From: Vibrio tetraodonis
GTDB taxonomy: Bacteria; Pseudomonadota; Gammaproteobacteria; Enterobacterales; Vibrionaceae
NCBI RefSeq assembly: GCF_003350295.1
Contig: NZ_QLYY01000020.1
Location: forward strand, 25,595-89,594
Reading direction: 5' to 3'
DNA length: 64,000 nucleotides
This document shows, piece by piece, positions 9,372 to 20,167 of this stretch. Both the position numbers and the translations under genes were made by a program. The notes beneath the pieces are model-generated. The model had not been told where the DNA came from, searched no databases, and worked only from the letters and a program-made list of their open reading frames with translations. Position 1 is the first letter of the stretch; each line of letters starts with the position of its first letter.

Positions 9372-11231
9372 ATGATGGATCGATTACGCGAGGGCGCAAG
9401 CAGCATCGCGGTTAAAATTATCCTTGGGATTATTATCCTGTCTTTTGTGTTTGCCGGTGTAGGCAGCTATATCGTAGGTGGAGGTAACAACTCTGCTGCG
9501 AAAGTTGGTAATACTGAAATTGGTCGTGGTGAGTTTGAACAAGCTTACCAGAATGAGAGAAACCGCATGCAAGCCCAGCTTGGCGATTATTTCTCAAACT
9601 TGCTGGCCGATCCGAGCTATGTTGCGTCTTTCCGCAAGTCTGTGCTTGATCGTATGGTTAATGATCTGCTTCTAGAACAGCACGCTCAATCGTTAGGTTT
9701 ACGTGTTAGTGACCAACAGGTTAGAAACATGATTGTGGATATGCCTCAGTTTCAAGTTGAAGGGAAATTCGACCAAGAAGTGTATCAAGCTACTTTGCGC
9801 CGTGCTGGATTCAGCCCTGATAGCTTTGCTGAGTATTTACGTCGTGATTTAGTCAGAAACCAATTATTGAGCGCTATACAGGGCAGTGACTTTTCTCTAG
9901 AAGGTGAAGTGGAAGCTCAAAGTAAACTGCTGACCCAAACACGTGAGATTAAGAAAGTCACTCTGTCACTTGCAGACTTTGCTGCCAAAGCAGAACTGTC
10001 CGAAGACGAAATTAATGATTATTACACGCAAAATTCTGACAAATATACTCGCCCAGAGCAGGTCAAACTTTCTTATATTGAGTTGTCAGCTCAGCAATTA
10101 AAAGACGCAATTGAGATTTCTGATCAGCAGGCAGAAGAATATTATCAGCTACATCTAGACAAGTATTCCTCAGAGGAACAACGTCGCGTAAGTCACATTT
10201 TAGTTGAAGGTGACGACAAAGCGAAAGCGCAGACAATTCTAGATAAGGTAAATTCAGGTGGTGACTTTGCTACATTGGCTGAAGAGAGTTCTGATGATAT
10301 AGGTAGTGCTTCAGAAGGCGGCTCTTTAGGTTGGATTGAGCGTGATGTCATGGACCCAGCGTTTGAAAAAGCGGCATTTGCTTTGAAAAAGGTTGGTGAT
10401 GTAACGGGCTTGGTCAAATCAGACTTTGGTTACCACATCATAAAATTGGATGAGTTCAAGAACTCTGTTTCCAAGCCTTATAAAGAGGTTGCTAAAGACA
10501 TAAAACAAGAGCTGCAAGATCAAGAAGCGATTGACCAATTTTATGCATTGCAGAGCAAATTGGAAAAAGTAGCTTTTGAATATCCAGATGCTCTTGATGA
10601 TGCTGCTAAAACGATCAACGCCAAGATTCATACCACGGATTTTGTCTCTGAATCGGATGTTCCTGAATTATTGAAAGGGCCTGAGGTATTACAAGCAATT
10701 CAAAGTCCTGAAGTCAAAGAAGATGGCCTTAACTCAGAAGTTATCGAAGTAGCACCCGAACACGTGGTTGTGGTTCGTGTAGAAGATACACGTGAAGAAA
10801 AAGTGTTACCCCTAGATGAGGTTCGTGAACAAGTTGTGGCGTCTTTATCTAAAGTGAAAGGAGAGCAAAGCGCGATAGAGCTGGCTGATAGTCTTGTCGC
10901 TGACCTTAAGAAAGGCAGTCAAGACTTAATGAAGACGAATGGTCTTGTATTTGGCGATTCAGAAAGCATTGATCGCAGCTCCCCTCTTGCTGAAGTTGTC
11001 TTCGCAATGAAGAAACCAGAACAAGGTCAAGCCGAGTTTGGTCAAGCCAAAGACTTTAATGGCGACATTATTGTTGTAGAATTGACTGAGGTGAAATCTG
11101 ATGTGGATGAGCAGTACAGTCAACAGATTGGCACTCAATTGACTCAGATGAATGCTCAGCAGGATTTATCCGGGCTCATCAGTATTCTTCGTAAAACAAC
11201 AGATATCAAATATTATGCGGTTACCCAGTAA
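9372..11231 (+). CDS. ppiD: Periplasmic folding chaperone PpiD (SurA-like, parvulin domain)
   Basis: 619 residues. One N-terminal membrane anchor (about residues 13-36, I-L-G-I-I-I-L-S-F-V core) places the rest in the periplasm, where PpiD sits near the SecYEG exit and assists outer membrane protein folding. A SurA_N-like helical domain is followed by one parvulin PPIase domain at about 265-360 (V-S-H-I-L to H-I-I-K-L). ATG 9372 is spaced 11 bases from GGAGA; the adjacent ATG 9375 is an alternative. Confidence 0.96.
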   Translation: MMDRLREGASSIAVKIILGIIILSFVFAGVGSYIVGGGNNSAAKVGNTEIGRGEFEQAYQNERNRMQAQLGDYFSNLLADPSYVASFRKSVLDRMVNDLLLEQHAQSLGLRVSDQQVRNMIVDMPQFQVEGKFDQEVYQATLRRAGFSPDSFAEYLRRDLVRNQLLSAIQGSDFSLEGEVEAQSKLLTQTREIKKVTLSLADFAAKAELSEDEINDYYTQNSDKYTRPEQVKLSYIELSAQQLKDAIEISDQQAEEYYQLHLDKYSSEEQRRVSHILVEGDDKAKAQTILDKVNSGGDFATLAEESSDDIGSASEGGSLGWIERDVMDPAFEKAAFALKKVGDVTGLVKSDFGYHIIKLDEFKNSVSKPYKEVAKDIKQELQDQEAIDQFYALQSKLEKVAFEYPDALDDAAKTINAKIHTTDFVSESDVPELLKGPEVLQAIQSPEVKEDGLNSEVIEVAPEHVVVVRVEDTREEKVLPLDEVREQVVASLSKVKGEQSAIELADSLVADLKKGSQDLMKTNGLVFGDSESIDRSSPLAEVVFAMKKPEQGQAEFGQAKDFNGDIIVVELTEVKSDVDEQYSQQIGTQLTQMNAQQDLSGLISILRKTTDIKYYAVTQ

Positions 11232-11263
11232 CACTGCTGGATGAAACTGATAGTATTGTTACC

Positions 11264-11287
11264 AAGGGCTGCTTTCGCAGCCCTTTT
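11264..11287 (+). terminator. Rho-independent terminator after ppiD
   Basis: A 9-bp stem AAGGGCTGC (11264-11272) / GCAGCCCTT (11277-11285) with TTTC loop and a short T run. Confidence 0.85.
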
Positions 11288-11369
11288 CAATTTAGTGACA
11301 TGCTCCTTTTGTCTAGTCTGATATGACTTATCGTATCTAGTGCTTGATTAAACTTAAGGAGAAAATTCT

Positions 11370-11670
<301 letters not shown>

Positions 11671-11675
11671 GACAC

Positions 11676-11698
11676 AGGAGTGCTACGCGCTCCTTTTT
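11676..11698 (+). terminator. Rho-independent terminator after comEA
   Basis: Stem AGGAGTGC (11676-11683) / GCGCTCCT (11687-11694) around a TAC loop, with a five-T tract to 11698. It begins six bases after the restored comEA stop, supporting that frame as the ancestral end of the gene. Confidence 0.82.
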
Positions 11699-11722
11699 AA
11701 TTGAATTACCTTTATTACCTCT

Positions 11723-11750
11723 GGTACAGCTAGATGAGAACCACTATAAT
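11723..11750 (+). promoter_or_regulatory. Putative sigma70 promoter for cmk-rpsA
   Basis: A consensus -10 TATAAT at 11745-11750 lies 60 bases upstream of the cmk start and after the comEA terminator. The -35 is poor (GGTACA, 11723-11728, 16-base spacer), so the call rests on the -10 and position. Confidence 0.45.
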
Positions 11751-11809
11751 TTTACGCCAAATGATAAACTGCGCTGGTGCAGTTGCTTTCAATTAATGTG
11801 GAGTAATAC

Positions 11810-12490
11810 ATGTCGTCTCATACGCCAGTCGTCACTGTTGATGGACCAAGTGGTGCGGGTAAAGGTACTCTTTGTATGCTTTTGGCAAATAAGCTAGGTT
11901 TCCAACTATTAGACTCGGGAGCCATCTATCGAGTTTTAGCTCTAGCAGCAATTCACCATGGCGTCGATCTCGAATCAGAGGAGGCATTGGTTCCCTTGGC
12001 TACTCATTTAGATGTTCAGTTTGTTGCTGAGGGTGAGTTGGTGAAAGTAATTCTTGAAGGCGAAGACGTCTCTGGAGAGTTACGCAAAGAAGAGACAGGT
12101 ATGGCTGCGTCAAAAGTCGCTGCTTTCCCAAGGGTCCGTGAAGCTTTACTTCGCCGTCAAAGGTCATTTGCCATCGGTTCAGGTCTAATTGCTGATGGCC
12201 GAGATATGGGGACTATCGTATTTCCGCACGCAGAAGCCAAGATATTCTTAGATGCTAGTGCTGAGGAGCGCGCACATCGTAGGCTCAAACAGTTGCAAGA
12301 TAAAGGTATAAATGTTAAATTTGGCGACCTTTTGTGCGAAATACAAGAGCGTGATGACCGCGATCGCAATCGCCCTGTGGCGCCATTGCGGCCTGCTGAT
12401 GATGCGCTCTTGCTTGATTCTACTACCATGACTATCGACGAAGTAGTAGGAAAAGCGCTACAATATATCGAATCTAAGTTGGCAGTATAA
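11810..12490 (+). CDS. cmk: Cytidylate kinase
   Basis: 226 residues. Phosphorylates CMP and dCMP to the diphosphates in pyrimidine salvage and recycling. The P-loop is G-P-S-G-A-G-K-G-T near residues 11-19. The D-G-R-D-M-G-T substrate motif and the C-terminal R-D-x-x-R-x-x-x-P-L segment are present ([10 protein letters not shown]). GTGGAG lies just upstream of ATG 11810. rpsA follows about 100 bases on, the conserved cmk-rpsA arrangement. Confidence 0.98.
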   Translation: MSSHTPVVTVDGPSGAGKGTLCMLLANKLGFQLLDSGAIYRVLALAAIHHGVDLESEEALVPLATHLDVQFVAEGELVKVILEGEDVSGELRKEETGMAASKVAAFPRVREALLRRQRSFAIGSGLIADGRDMGTIVFPHAEAKIFLDASAEERAHRRLKQLQDKGINVKFGDLLCEIQERDDRDRNRPVAPLRPADDALLLDSTTMTIDEVVGKALQYIESKLAV

Positions 12491-12593
12491 ACTGCCAAGT
12501 AAGGACGTTGGTCGCATGGATGATGATCAGCGAAGCTAATAACCCCATGTGGTAGGATACCCGTGGACGTTTAATTTATTGAAGATTAAATAA
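12491..12593 (+). promoter_or_regulatory. rpsA leader, probable S1 autoregulatory region without a strong Shine-Dalgarno
   Basis: The 103 bases before rpsA carry a small hairpin GGT-AGGAT-ACC (12551-12561) with GGA in its loop. No good ribosome binding site lies within 15 bases of the ATG (only GAAG at 12581-12584, in an AU-rich setting). E. coli rpsA is known to lack a canonical Shine-Dalgarno and to be repressed by S1 through leader hairpins. Equivalence here is inferred from position and pattern. Confidence 0.5.
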
Positions 12594-14264
12594 ATGACTG
12601 AATCTTTTGCTCAACTCTTTGAAGAGTTTCTAAATGAAACCGAATTTCAACAAGGTACTATTGTTAAAGGTACTGTAGTCGCTATCGAGAACGGTTTTGT
12701 TCTTGTTGATGCTGGTCTTAAATCTGAGTCTGCAATTCCTGCAGAGCAGTTCAAGAATGCAGCTGGCGAACTAGAAGTAGAAGTTGGTTCTGAAGTAGAT
12801 GTAGCGCTAGACGCTGTTGAAGACGGCTTTGGCGAAACTCAACTTTCTCGCGAGAAAGCTAAGCGTCACGAAGCGTGGATTGTTCTTGAGAAAGCTTACG
12901 AAGAAGCTGAAACTGTTGTTGGTATCATCAACGGTAAAGTTAAAGGCGGCTTTACTGTTGAACTAAACGGTATCCGTGCTTTCCTACCAGGCTCACTAGT
13001 AGACGTTCGTCCTATTCGTGACACAGCTCATTTAGAAAACAAAGAGCTAGAGTTCAAAGTTATCAAGCTTGATCAGAAGCGTAACAACGTTGTTGTTTCT
13101 CGTCGTGCAGTTATTGAATCTGAGAACAGCGTTGAGCGTGATGAGCTTCTTGAGTCACTACAAGAAGGTGCAGAAGTTAAAGGTATCGTTAAGAACCTAA
13201 CTGACTACGGTGCATTCGTAGATCTAGGTGGTGTTGACGGTCTTCTACACATTACAGATATGGCTTGGAAGCGTGTTAAGCACCCTTCAGAGATCGTAAA
13301 TGTTGGTGATGAAATACAAGTTAAAGTTCTTAAGTTCGACCGTGACCGTACTCGCGTATCTCTAGGTCTTAAGCAGCTAGGTGAAGATCCATGGGTTGCA
13401 ATCGCTAAGCGTTACCCAGAAGGTCATAAGCTATCTGGTCGTGTAACTAACCTAACAGACTACGGCTGCTTTGTTGAAATCGAAGAAGGCGTAGAAGGTC
13501 TAGTTCACGTTTCTGAAATGGATTGGACTAACAAGAACATCCACCCATCTAAAGTTGTTAACGTTGGTGATGAAGTTGAAGTTATGGTTCTTGAGATCGA
13601 CGAAGAGCGTCGTCGTATTTCTCTAGGCCTAAAACAATGTAAAGCTAACCCATGGCAATCTTTCGCTGAAGCTCAGGCTAAAGGCGATAAAGTGACTGGT
13701 AAGATCAAGTCTATCACTGACTTTGGTATCTTCATCGGTCTAGAAGGTGGTATTGATGGTCTAGTTCACCTATCTGATATCTCATGGAATGTTGCTGGTG
13801 AAGAAGCAGTACGTGAATACAAGAAAGGTGACGAAATCTCAGCAGTTGTACTAGCTGTAGACGCAGAGCGTGAGCGTATTTCTCTAGGCGTTAAGCAAAT
13901 GGAAAATGATCCATTCAATGCATATGTTGCTGACAATAAGAAAGGTGCTCTAGTTAACGGTACTTGTACTGCAGTAGACACTAAAGGTGCAACTATCGAG
14001 CTTGAAGAAGGTGTCGAAGGTTACATCCGTGCTTCTGAAGTTTCTCGTGACCGTGTAGAAGATGCTTCTCTAATCCTAAGTGTTGGCGATAGCGTTGAAG
14101 CGAAGTTTACTGGTGTAGACCGTAAGAATCGCGTAATCAACCTATCTGTTAAAGCGAAAGATGAAGCTGAAGAGCAAGAAGCGATGGCAACTCTAAACAA
14201 AGCAGATGAAGCTTCGTTTGGTAATGCAATGGCAGATGCTTTCAAAGCGGCTAAAGGTGAGTAA
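12594..14264 (+). CDS. rpsA: 30S ribosomal protein S1
   Basis: 556 residues with six S1/OB-fold repeats. The last four contain the recognisable F-V-D/E-L/I and G-L-V/L-H-V/I-S/T signatures (for example [30 protein letters not shown]). S1 binds mRNA on the small subunit and promotes initiation at structured or weak leaders. Codon use is strongly biased (frequent GTT, GCT, CTA, GAA), as expected for a highly expressed gene. A strong terminator follows. Confidence 0.99.
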   Translation: MTESFAQLFEEFLNETEFQQGTIVKGTVVAIENGFVLVDAGLKSESAIPAEQFKNAAGELEVEVGSEVDVALDAVEDGFGETQLSREKAKRHEAWIVLEKAYEEAETVVGIINGKVKGGFTVELNGIRAFLPGSLVDVRPIRDTAHLENKELEFKVIKLDQKRNNVVVSRRAVIESENSVERDELLESLQEGAEVKGIVKNLTDYGAFVDLGGVDGLLHITDMAWKRVKHPSEIVNVGDEIQVKVLKFDRDRTRVSLGLKQLGEDPWVAIAKRYPEGHKLSGRVTNLTDYGCFVEIEEGVEGLVHVSEMDWTNKNIHPSKVVNVGDEVEVMVLEIDEERRRISLGLKQCKANPWQSFAEAQAKGDKVTGKIKSITDFGIFIGLEGGIDGLVHLSDISWNVAGEEAVREYKKGDEISAVVLAVDAERERISLGVKQMENDPFNAYVADNKKGALVNGTCTAVDTKGATIELEEGVEGYIRASEVSRDRVEDASLILSVGDSVEAKFTGVDRKNRVINLSVKAKDEAEEQEAMATLNKADEASFGNAMADAFKAAKGE

Positions 14265-14279
14265 TAACTCTCCTTTATG

Positions 14280-14307
14280 AAAAAAGGAGCCATAGGGCTC
14301 CTTTTTT
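14280..14307 (+). terminator. Rho-independent terminator after rpsA
   Basis: A 12-bp stem: A6-GGAGCC (14280-14291) pairs with GGCTCC-T6 (14296-14307) around ATAG. The A tract makes it potentially bidirectional. Confidence 0.93.
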
Positions 14308-14329
14308 ATCAATTGAGCTAAAATAGTTT

Positions 14330-14434
14330 TAATACCAATCTCATCAAGTGACTCAAAAAATACGATTCTTCACTAAGCAAAGCGTCGTTTTTATGTCTAG
14401 AATAGTTACCAAGTGTTTGTTGGAATTGGTATTA
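14330..14434. repeat. About 105-bp element with inverted ends, MITE-like, between rpsA and ihfB
   Basis: The ends are perfect 10-bp inverted repeats: TAATACCAAT (14330-14339, counting the preceding T) and ATTGGTATTA (14425-14434). Similarity continues weakly inward. There is no ORF inside. It fills the space between the rpsA terminator and the ihfB ribosome binding site. Size and structure suggest a small mobile or repetitive element, but I cannot search the genome for further copies and see no obvious target-site duplication. Confidence 0.45.
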
Positions 14435-14474
14435 CTTACTATAATAAGTGATAAAATACTCTACGAGGGAAACT

Positions 14475-14756
14475 ATGACAAAGTCTGAACTGATAGAAAG
14501 GCTCTGCGCCGAGCAAACCCATCTTTCAGCTAAAGAGATAGAAGATGCTGTGAAAGACATTTTGGAACACATGGCTTCGACACTAGAAACTGGCGATAGA
14601 ATTGAAATCCGCGGATTTGGTAGTTTTTCTCTTCATTATCGTGAGCCTCGTGTAGGCCGTAACCCTAAAACTGGAGCAAAAGTGGAGCTAGACGGGAAAC
14701 ATGTTCCTCACTTTAAACCGGGTAAAGAACTGCGTGAACGAGTTAACATCGGCTAA
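14475..14756 (+). CDS. ihfB: Integration host factor subunit beta
   Basis: 93 residues, HU/IHF fold. Partners with IhfA to bend DNA sharply at specific sites in replication, recombination and transcription. The conserved beta-arm ([15 protein letters not shown]) and C-terminal F-K-P-G-K-E-L-R are present. ATG 14475 is chosen because GAGGGA (14465-14470) is correctly spaced and the product starts M-T-K-S-E-L as in other IhfB. The frame extends upstream to 14448 but without a ribosome site. Confidence 0.98.
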   Translation: MTKSELIERLCAEQTHLSAKEIEDAVKDILEHMASTLETGDRIEIRGFGSFSLHYREPRVGRNPKTGAKVELDGKHVPHFKPGKELRERVNIG

Positions 14757-14774
14757 ACACCCCCCTATTTATTG

Positions 14775-14805
14775 AAAGCGGCATACTAACGTATGCCGCT
14801 TTTTT
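14775..14805 (+). terminator. Rho-independent terminator after ihfB
   Basis: A 12-bp stem AAAGCGGCATAC (14775-14786) / GTATGCCGCTTT (14791-14802), TAAC loop, then T tract. Confidence 0.93.
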
Positions 14806-14981
14806 ATCTTAGTGGCTCCCGAACAAACAAATTTTATTATAGTGGCAACACACATAACGCCTACTATCTTAATTTTTTCGCATATATGGTTATTCAGGGA
14901 GGAAATTCCACAATAGGCATGGTTTGTTTACGGGATTTACTGCATAATCATATCGGCAGATACTTACCTAGGTGCTCCGAT

Positions 14982-15263
14982 ATGAAAATTGTAAAGATTA
15001 TTATAATGCTGGCCTTGTTTCTTATTGCATTGGCTTTAGGTTCTCAAAACCAAGAAGTGGTTAACTTCAATTACTTAATTGCACAAGGCAACTTTCATCT
15101 TTCCACTTTATTAGGTGTCATTTTCGTGAGTGGTTTTGTGTTAGCATGGGCGATGTTTGGTGGTATTCATTTGCGTTCTCAATTACAGATACGTAAGCTA
15201 AAAAAGCAGGTGAAGAAACTATCACCTACCGATAATCAACCTGAACAGGTTAAAGCCAAATAA
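14982..15263 (+). CDS. lapA: LapA family inner membrane protein (LPS assembly, YciS)
   Basis: 93 residues with two membrane segments (about 3-22 and 42-65) and a basic, coiled C-terminal tail. LapA acts with LapB in control of LPS biosynthesis by promoting FtsH-mediated turnover of LpxC. ATG 14982 begins the family-like M-K-I-V-K-I; the frame is open further upstream to 14793 but that stretch has no family similarity and would start inside the ihfB terminator. lapB follows after 25 bases. Confidence 0.93.
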   Translation: MKIVKIIIMLALFLIALALGSQNQEVVNFNYLIAQGNFHLSTLLGVIFVSGFVLAWAMFGGIHLRSQLQIRKLKKQVKKLSPTDNQPEQVKAK

Positions 15264-15288
15264 AGTTTACAGGTAAGCTTTTAACTCA

Positions 15289-16458
15289 ATGTTAGAAATA
15301 CTCTTCTTGCTTTTACCAATAGCCGCAGCATACGGTTGGTACATGGGTAATCGTAGTGCCCAGCAAGACAAGCAGAAACACTCAAATCAGATTTCTCGTC
15401 AATATGTGACGGGTCTGAACCTGCTTTTGTCCGATCAGTCTGACAAGGCGGTCGATCATTTTATCGAATTACTTCAAGTCGATAACGAAACGATTGATAC
15501 ACATTTAGCTTTGGGCAACTTGTTTCGGTCGAGAGGAGAGGTCGATCGCGCTATACGAATCCACCAAAATTTAATTTCACGGTCCGGGTTAACCATAGAG
15601 CAAAAAAATATAGCCCTTCAACAACTTGCAAAAGACTATATGGCATCGGGTTTTCTTGACCGTGCAGAGAAAATTTTTGAGCAATTGGTTGATGAGCCAG
15701 AGCATAAAGAAGCTGCTTTACAACAGTTGGTCTCTATTTACCAACAAACAAGGGAATGGTCTAAAGCGATTCAATATGCGTCTCAACTTGTTAAGCTTGG
15801 CCGCAAGCGGATGCGAATCAACATAGCCCACTTTTGGTGTGAGCTCGCCATGCAAGAGCAGGCCGAAGGTGACAGCAATCGTGCTATTTTACACTTTAAG
15901 CGCGCCTTATCTGAAGATCCTAAGTGTGCTAGGGCGAGTATCGCACTTGGCAAGTTGTACTTAGAAAATGAAGATTACAACAATACCATCAAGTATATGG
16001 AGATGGTACTGGAGCAAGACATAGATTTTGTAAGTGAAGTTTTGCCCACGCTGGCTGAATGCTACCATCACCTTGGCCAAGAAGAAGAGTTATTGGATTT
16101 CTTGCGCCAGTGTATAGCAGTCAAAGCAGGTGTTTCGGCTGAGTTAATGCTTGCCCAAATGGTCGCTCAACATGAAGACTCTGGATCGGCGCAAGAACTT
16201 CTTACACGTCAATTGGTTAAGAACCCGACCATGAAGGGTTTTTATCGTTTGATGGATTACCATTTGAGTGAAGCGGAGGAAGGGCGAGCTAAGGCCAGTC
16301 TTCAAACGTTACAAAAGTTGGTGGGAGAGCAGTTAAAGGTCAAGCCTCATTACAGATGCCGTAAATGTGGATTTTCGACGCATTCTATGTATTGGCACTG
16401 TCCTTCTTGTAAAGGTTGGGGGACGATTAAGCCAATCCGAGGATTGGATGGAGAATGA
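15289..16458 (+). CDS. lapB: Lipopolysaccharide assembly protein B (YciM)
   Basis: 389 residues, identical in length to E. coli LapB. A short N-terminal membrane anchor (about 1-18) is followed by tandem TPR helices to about residue 330. The C-terminal rubredoxin-like metal site has Cys357, Cys360, Cys371 and Cys374. LapB faces the cytoplasm and couples LPS synthesis to FtsH degradation of LpxC. Forms an operon with lapA. Confidence 0.97.
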   Translation: MLEILFLLLPIAAAYGWYMGNRSAQQDKQKHSNQISRQYVTGLNLLLSDQSDKAVDHFIELLQVDNETIDTHLALGNLFRSRGEVDRAIRIHQNLISRSGLTIEQKNIALQQLAKDYMASGFLDRAEKIFEQLVDEPEHKEAALQQLVSIYQQTREWSKAIQYASQLVKLGRKRMRINIAHFWCELAMQEQAEGDSNRAILHFKRALSEDPKCARASIALGKLYLENEDYNNTIKYMEMVLEQDIDFVSEVLPTLAECYHHLGQEEELLDFLRQCIAVKAGVSAELMLAQMVAQHEDSGSAQELLTRQLVKNPTMKGFYRLMDYHLSEAEEGRAKASLQTLQKLVGEQLKVKPHYRCRKCGFSTHSMYWHCPSCKGWGTIKPIRGLDGE

Positions 16459-16461
16459 TAT

Positions 16462-16501
16462 AAATGCAGCTATCAGAGTTATCTGTTAGCTGCATTTTTT
16501 T
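16462..16501 (+). terminator. Terminator between lapB and pyrF
   Basis: Stem AAATGCAGCTA (16462-16472) / TAGCTGCATTT (16487-16497), with an inner CAGA-GTTA-TCTG hairpin, and a T run to 16501. It starts three bases after the lapB stop; pyrF begins only 30 bases later, so pyrF may use readthrough or its own promoter inside this region. Confidence 0.8.
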
Positions 16502-16531
16502 AGTTACAAGAAAAACAAGTTAGGAGATGAA

Positions 16532-17230
16532 ATGATCGACCAAAAAGTAATTGTCGCACTGGATTATGATAGCCAAGCTGATGCGCTTGAGTTTATAGAC
16601 AGAATTGATCCTGCGTCATGTCGCCTCAAAGTTGGTAAGGAGATGTTTACGCTCTTTGGTCCTGATTTTGTCAAGCTGCTGCATCAAAGAGGTTTTTCGG
16701 TTTTCTTGGACCTTAAGTTTCATGATATACCGAATACTTGTTCTAAAGCGGTACGCGCAGCGGCGGAACTTGGAGTGTGGATGGTGAATGTGCATGCAAG
16801 TGGTGGCGAGCGTATGATGCAGGCTTCAAGAGATATTCTTGAACCATATGGAAAGGAGCGCCCACTACTAATAGGTGTCACTGTGTTAACCAGTATGGAG
16901 CAACAGGATCTATTGGGAATTGGTGTTGATGTTGCACCGCAAGAGCATGTTGTTCGCCTAGCTACTCTTGCGAAAAATTCAGGTTTAGACGGCGTAGTGT
17001 GTTCTGCTCAAGAATCTCGTATGCTCAAAAGTACATTAGGTCAGTCTTTTAACCTAGTAACACCTGGCATTCGCCCTGTGGGATCAGAGGTTGGCGATCA
17101 GAAGCGCATTATGACGCCGGTTGATGCGATAGAAGCGGGGTCTGACTATTTGGTTATTGGTCGCCCCATAACTCAGTCTCCGCACCCCGCAGACGTTCTG
17201 GCAGAAATAAATCGAACTCAAGGATATTAA
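16532..17230 (+). CDS. pyrF: Orotidine 5'-phosphate decarboxylase
   Basis: 232 residues, TIM barrel. Catalyses the last step of UMP synthesis, decarboxylating OMP. The catalytic Asp-x-Lys-x-x-x-Asp cluster is [10 protein letters not shown] with Asp60, Lys62 and Asp65, and Lys33 lies in R-L-K-V-G-K. The phosphate-binding C-terminal G-R-P-I motif is present. TAGGAGA precedes ATG 16532. It converges on miaE with a 9-base gap and no visible terminator. Confidence 0.98.
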   Translation: MIDQKVIVALDYDSQADALEFIDRIDPASCRLKVGKEMFTLFGPDFVKLLHQRGFSVFLDLKFHDIPNTCSKAVRAAAELGVWMVNVHASGGERMMQASRDILEPYGKERPLLIGVTVLTSMEQQDLLGIGVDVAPQEHVVRLATLAKNSGLDGVVCSAQESRMLKSTLGQSFNLVTPGIRPVGSEVGDQKRIMTPVDAIEAGSDYLVIGRPITQSPHPADVLAEINRTQGY

Positions 17231-17239
17231 GCTTCTTGT

Positions 17240-18016
17240 TTAGCGCGCTAACGGCGCACCGCTGTGAAATTTAAAGTCATTATCGGGGCTGGAAATCAAA
17301 TCGGCCTCTAATTGACCAAAATATGCGACTCTTTGTGTGATATCTTCTCCGGCGATATCCTCTGCTAAGGTTAGGTAATCTTGGTAATGACGAGCTTCTG
17401 AACGTAGCAATGAGATGTAAAACTTTGCAATGTCCTCTTCCATGTGGGGAGCAAGTTTGGCAAAGCGTTCACAAGAACGAGCCTCAATGTAGGCACCAAT
17501 GATTAACTTATCGGTTAACGCTTGGGGCTCATGAGTAGCCATGTGAGAGAGTAGCCCTTTAGCGTAGCGGCTGGCTTGGACTGGCTCATAAGCAATATTG
17601 CGCTGATCCATAATTTCAAGAACTTGATAAAAGTGGTGCAGCTCTTCTTTGATTAGCATGACCATTTTATCTATCAGGTCTTGGCTATAGGGTGACGTTG
17701 ATTTTGCTATGATGGCTTTGGAAATGCTGCTCTTACCTTTAAGCGTTTTTAGGTTGCCGATTTTTCGGTAGGCAAAATCTTCATAAGGCTTGAACCAATC
17801 GAGTAAGTTTTGGGTACTTTGTGTGTCTACTGCATATCTTCGAATCAGATACATAGCCGATTGCCCAGCTTTAAGCTCGCACATTAGGTGATCGATTAAT
17901 ATGGTATTTAGGTTCTCAGGTCTCTTGGCTTCATCTATCCACGACTCAGGGGTAGGGCACTTAAGAAACCCATATATAGGTTCCAGTAAATCATTGTAGC
18001 TATTTAAATCGGTCAT
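17240..18016 (-). CDS. miaE: tRNA 2-methylthio-N6-isopentenyladenosine-37 hydroxylase MiaE
   Basis: 258 residues. Di-iron monooxygenase that hydroxylates ms2i6A37 to ms2io6A37 in tRNAs reading UNN codons. Ferritin-like iron ligands are visible as E-E-L-H-H-F, I-E-A-R-S-C-E-R-F and S-E-A-R-H-Y. I use ATG at 18016; an overlapping GTG at 18019 would add one residue. A terminator of the upstream gene lies between it and 18080. Assignment rests on the clear E-x-x-H pattern and family-wide similarity. Confidence 0.94.
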   Translation of the reverse strand: MTDLNSYNDLLEPIYGFLKCPTPESWIDEAKRPENLNTILIDHLMCELKAGQSAMYLIRRYAVDTQSTQNLLDWFKPYEDFAYRKIGNLKTLKGKSSISKAIIAKSTSPYSQDLIDKMVMLIKEELHHFYQVLEIMDQRNIAYEPVQASRYAKGLLSHMATHEPQALTDKLIIGAYIEARSCERFAKLAPHMEEDIAKFYISLLRSEARHYQDYLTLAEDIAGEDITQRVAYFGQLEADLISSPDNDFKFHSGAPLAR

Positions 18017-18025
18017 CACTTTTTC

Positions 18026-18054
18026 AAAAATAAAAAGGCCGCTTAAGCGACCTT
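18026..18054 (-). terminator. Rho-independent terminator after the 18080-18841 gene (minus strand)
   Basis: On the minus strand AAGGTCGC / GCGGCCTT (one G-T pair, TTAA loop, plus coordinates 18037-18054 for most of the stem) runs into TTTTTATTTTT (plus A tract 18026-18036). Confidence 0.85.
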
Positions 18055-18079
18055 CGGTAAACTAAGTCTGGCAATTATA

Positions 18080-18841
18080 TTACCATTTTTTCTTTTCTCC
18101 AAAGAGCTCATCCATATCGCTTTTGCGTTCGTCTTCCATCTGGTGGAGGTCTTCGGCACTTTTAGACTGGCGTTTTTGCTCTAGGTCGTCATGCATTTGC
18201 TGAAGCTTTTCCCGAGCTTGATTGGAGTAATTGTCATTTTTTGTGCTCAGTGCATCTAAGCCCTTTTTCACCAATTGAAGGGCTGTGCCTGGTTGACCAC
18301 GTACAATCGCATCGTTAGCCCGCTTAAGGACATTTTCAATGTTAATACGGACCTGAATTGTTTCTAAGCGCGCGTTCTCAGCTACATAGGCTTGCGTGTC
18401 AAAACGCCCTTTGTTGTGTTCACTTCGAATCGTGTCTCGTAAACGCTTGACCAGCTTTAACATCACTATGGCTTGCTTGTCGCTACTCGGCGTTTTAAAA
18501 GCAGTACTTTCACCGCCACTCTTGTCATTTTTCAGCTGGGTGATTTGTTGTTTAACGTGAACGAGTCTCTGCTCTAGTTGTTTATTCTTGGGATCTAGTT
18601 CGTACATGCTTTGGACCGAATCTAGTATTCGGGTGTTGAGGCAAACCAATAAGTCTTTACTGTATGGTAAGTGGTTTGCGTGACCGATGAGCTCTTCCGT
18701 CGCATCTATCATTGCTAAATATCTCACGCTTTCCTGCTTTTTGGCCGATTCAACTTTGACCTTGTACTGAAGCATGATGTTATAGCCAAGTACTAAGACC
18801 AATAAGATGGCGACTAAAGCTATGATTAACCCAATATTCAT
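18080..18841 (-). CDS. Uncharacterised membrane-anchored, coiled-coil protein
   Basis: 253 residues; I do not recognise a named family with a function. The first 25 residues form one hydrophobic membrane anchor (I-I-A-L-V-A-I-L-L-V-L-V-L). The remainder is charged, mostly helical and predicted coiled coil, with a linker rich in Gly and Ser near residues 106-115 and a lysine/aspartate-rich tail ending E-K-K-K-W. Its membrane topology is probably N-in with a long soluble part, but this is inferred. It is transcribed divergently from cysB and followed by its own terminator. No enzymatic motif is visible. Confidence 0.85.
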   Translation of the reverse strand: MNIGLIIALVAILLVLVLGYNIMLQYKVKVESAKKQESVRYLAMIDATEELIGHANHLPYSKDLLVCLNTRILDSVQSMYELDPKNKQLEQRLVHVKQQITQLKNDKSGGESTAFKTPSSDKQAIVMLKLVKRLRDTIRSEHNKGRFDTQAYVAENARLETIQVRINIENVLKRANDAIVRGQPGTALQLVKKGLDALSTKNDNYSNQAREKLQQMHDDLEQKRQSKSAEDLHQMEDERKSDMDELFGEKKKW

Positions 18842-19115
18842 AAATTCCGTATCTTTTGTTGGCTAGCATTTAAGGATACACGATTCTTATGAACCACTGC
18901 ATCTATTTTATATTATTACGTTTCTTAGGCTAATTATTAACGAAAACTCTGATCCATGGGTAATTTTTGAGTTATTGATTGCAAAAAAATGCGTCCAATT
19001 CAGAAATTGCTCATTAGAAACCATCCAAATGCCTCCTTGGGCTATCAATTTATATCAAGAGGCGTTATAACTAAATATTATAATCTATGTTTGTCCATCG
19101 TGGGGCATTGGGTAA

Positions 19116-20108
<993 letters not shown>

Positions 20109-20167
20109 CTCGTAAGCTTCACTCATTCTGTGAATTACCCCATAATTTATGCTGAGCTGGTAAAAGT

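Noticed and set aside
2823..11231. Proteostasis cluster as a novel system
   Set aside because: tig-clpP-clpX-lon-hupB-ppiD is a long-known conserved gammaproteobacterial gene order.
14793..14981. 63-residue upstream extension of lapA
   Set aside because: Begins inside the ihfB terminator and has no family similarity; the M-K-I-V-K start at 14982 fits LapA.
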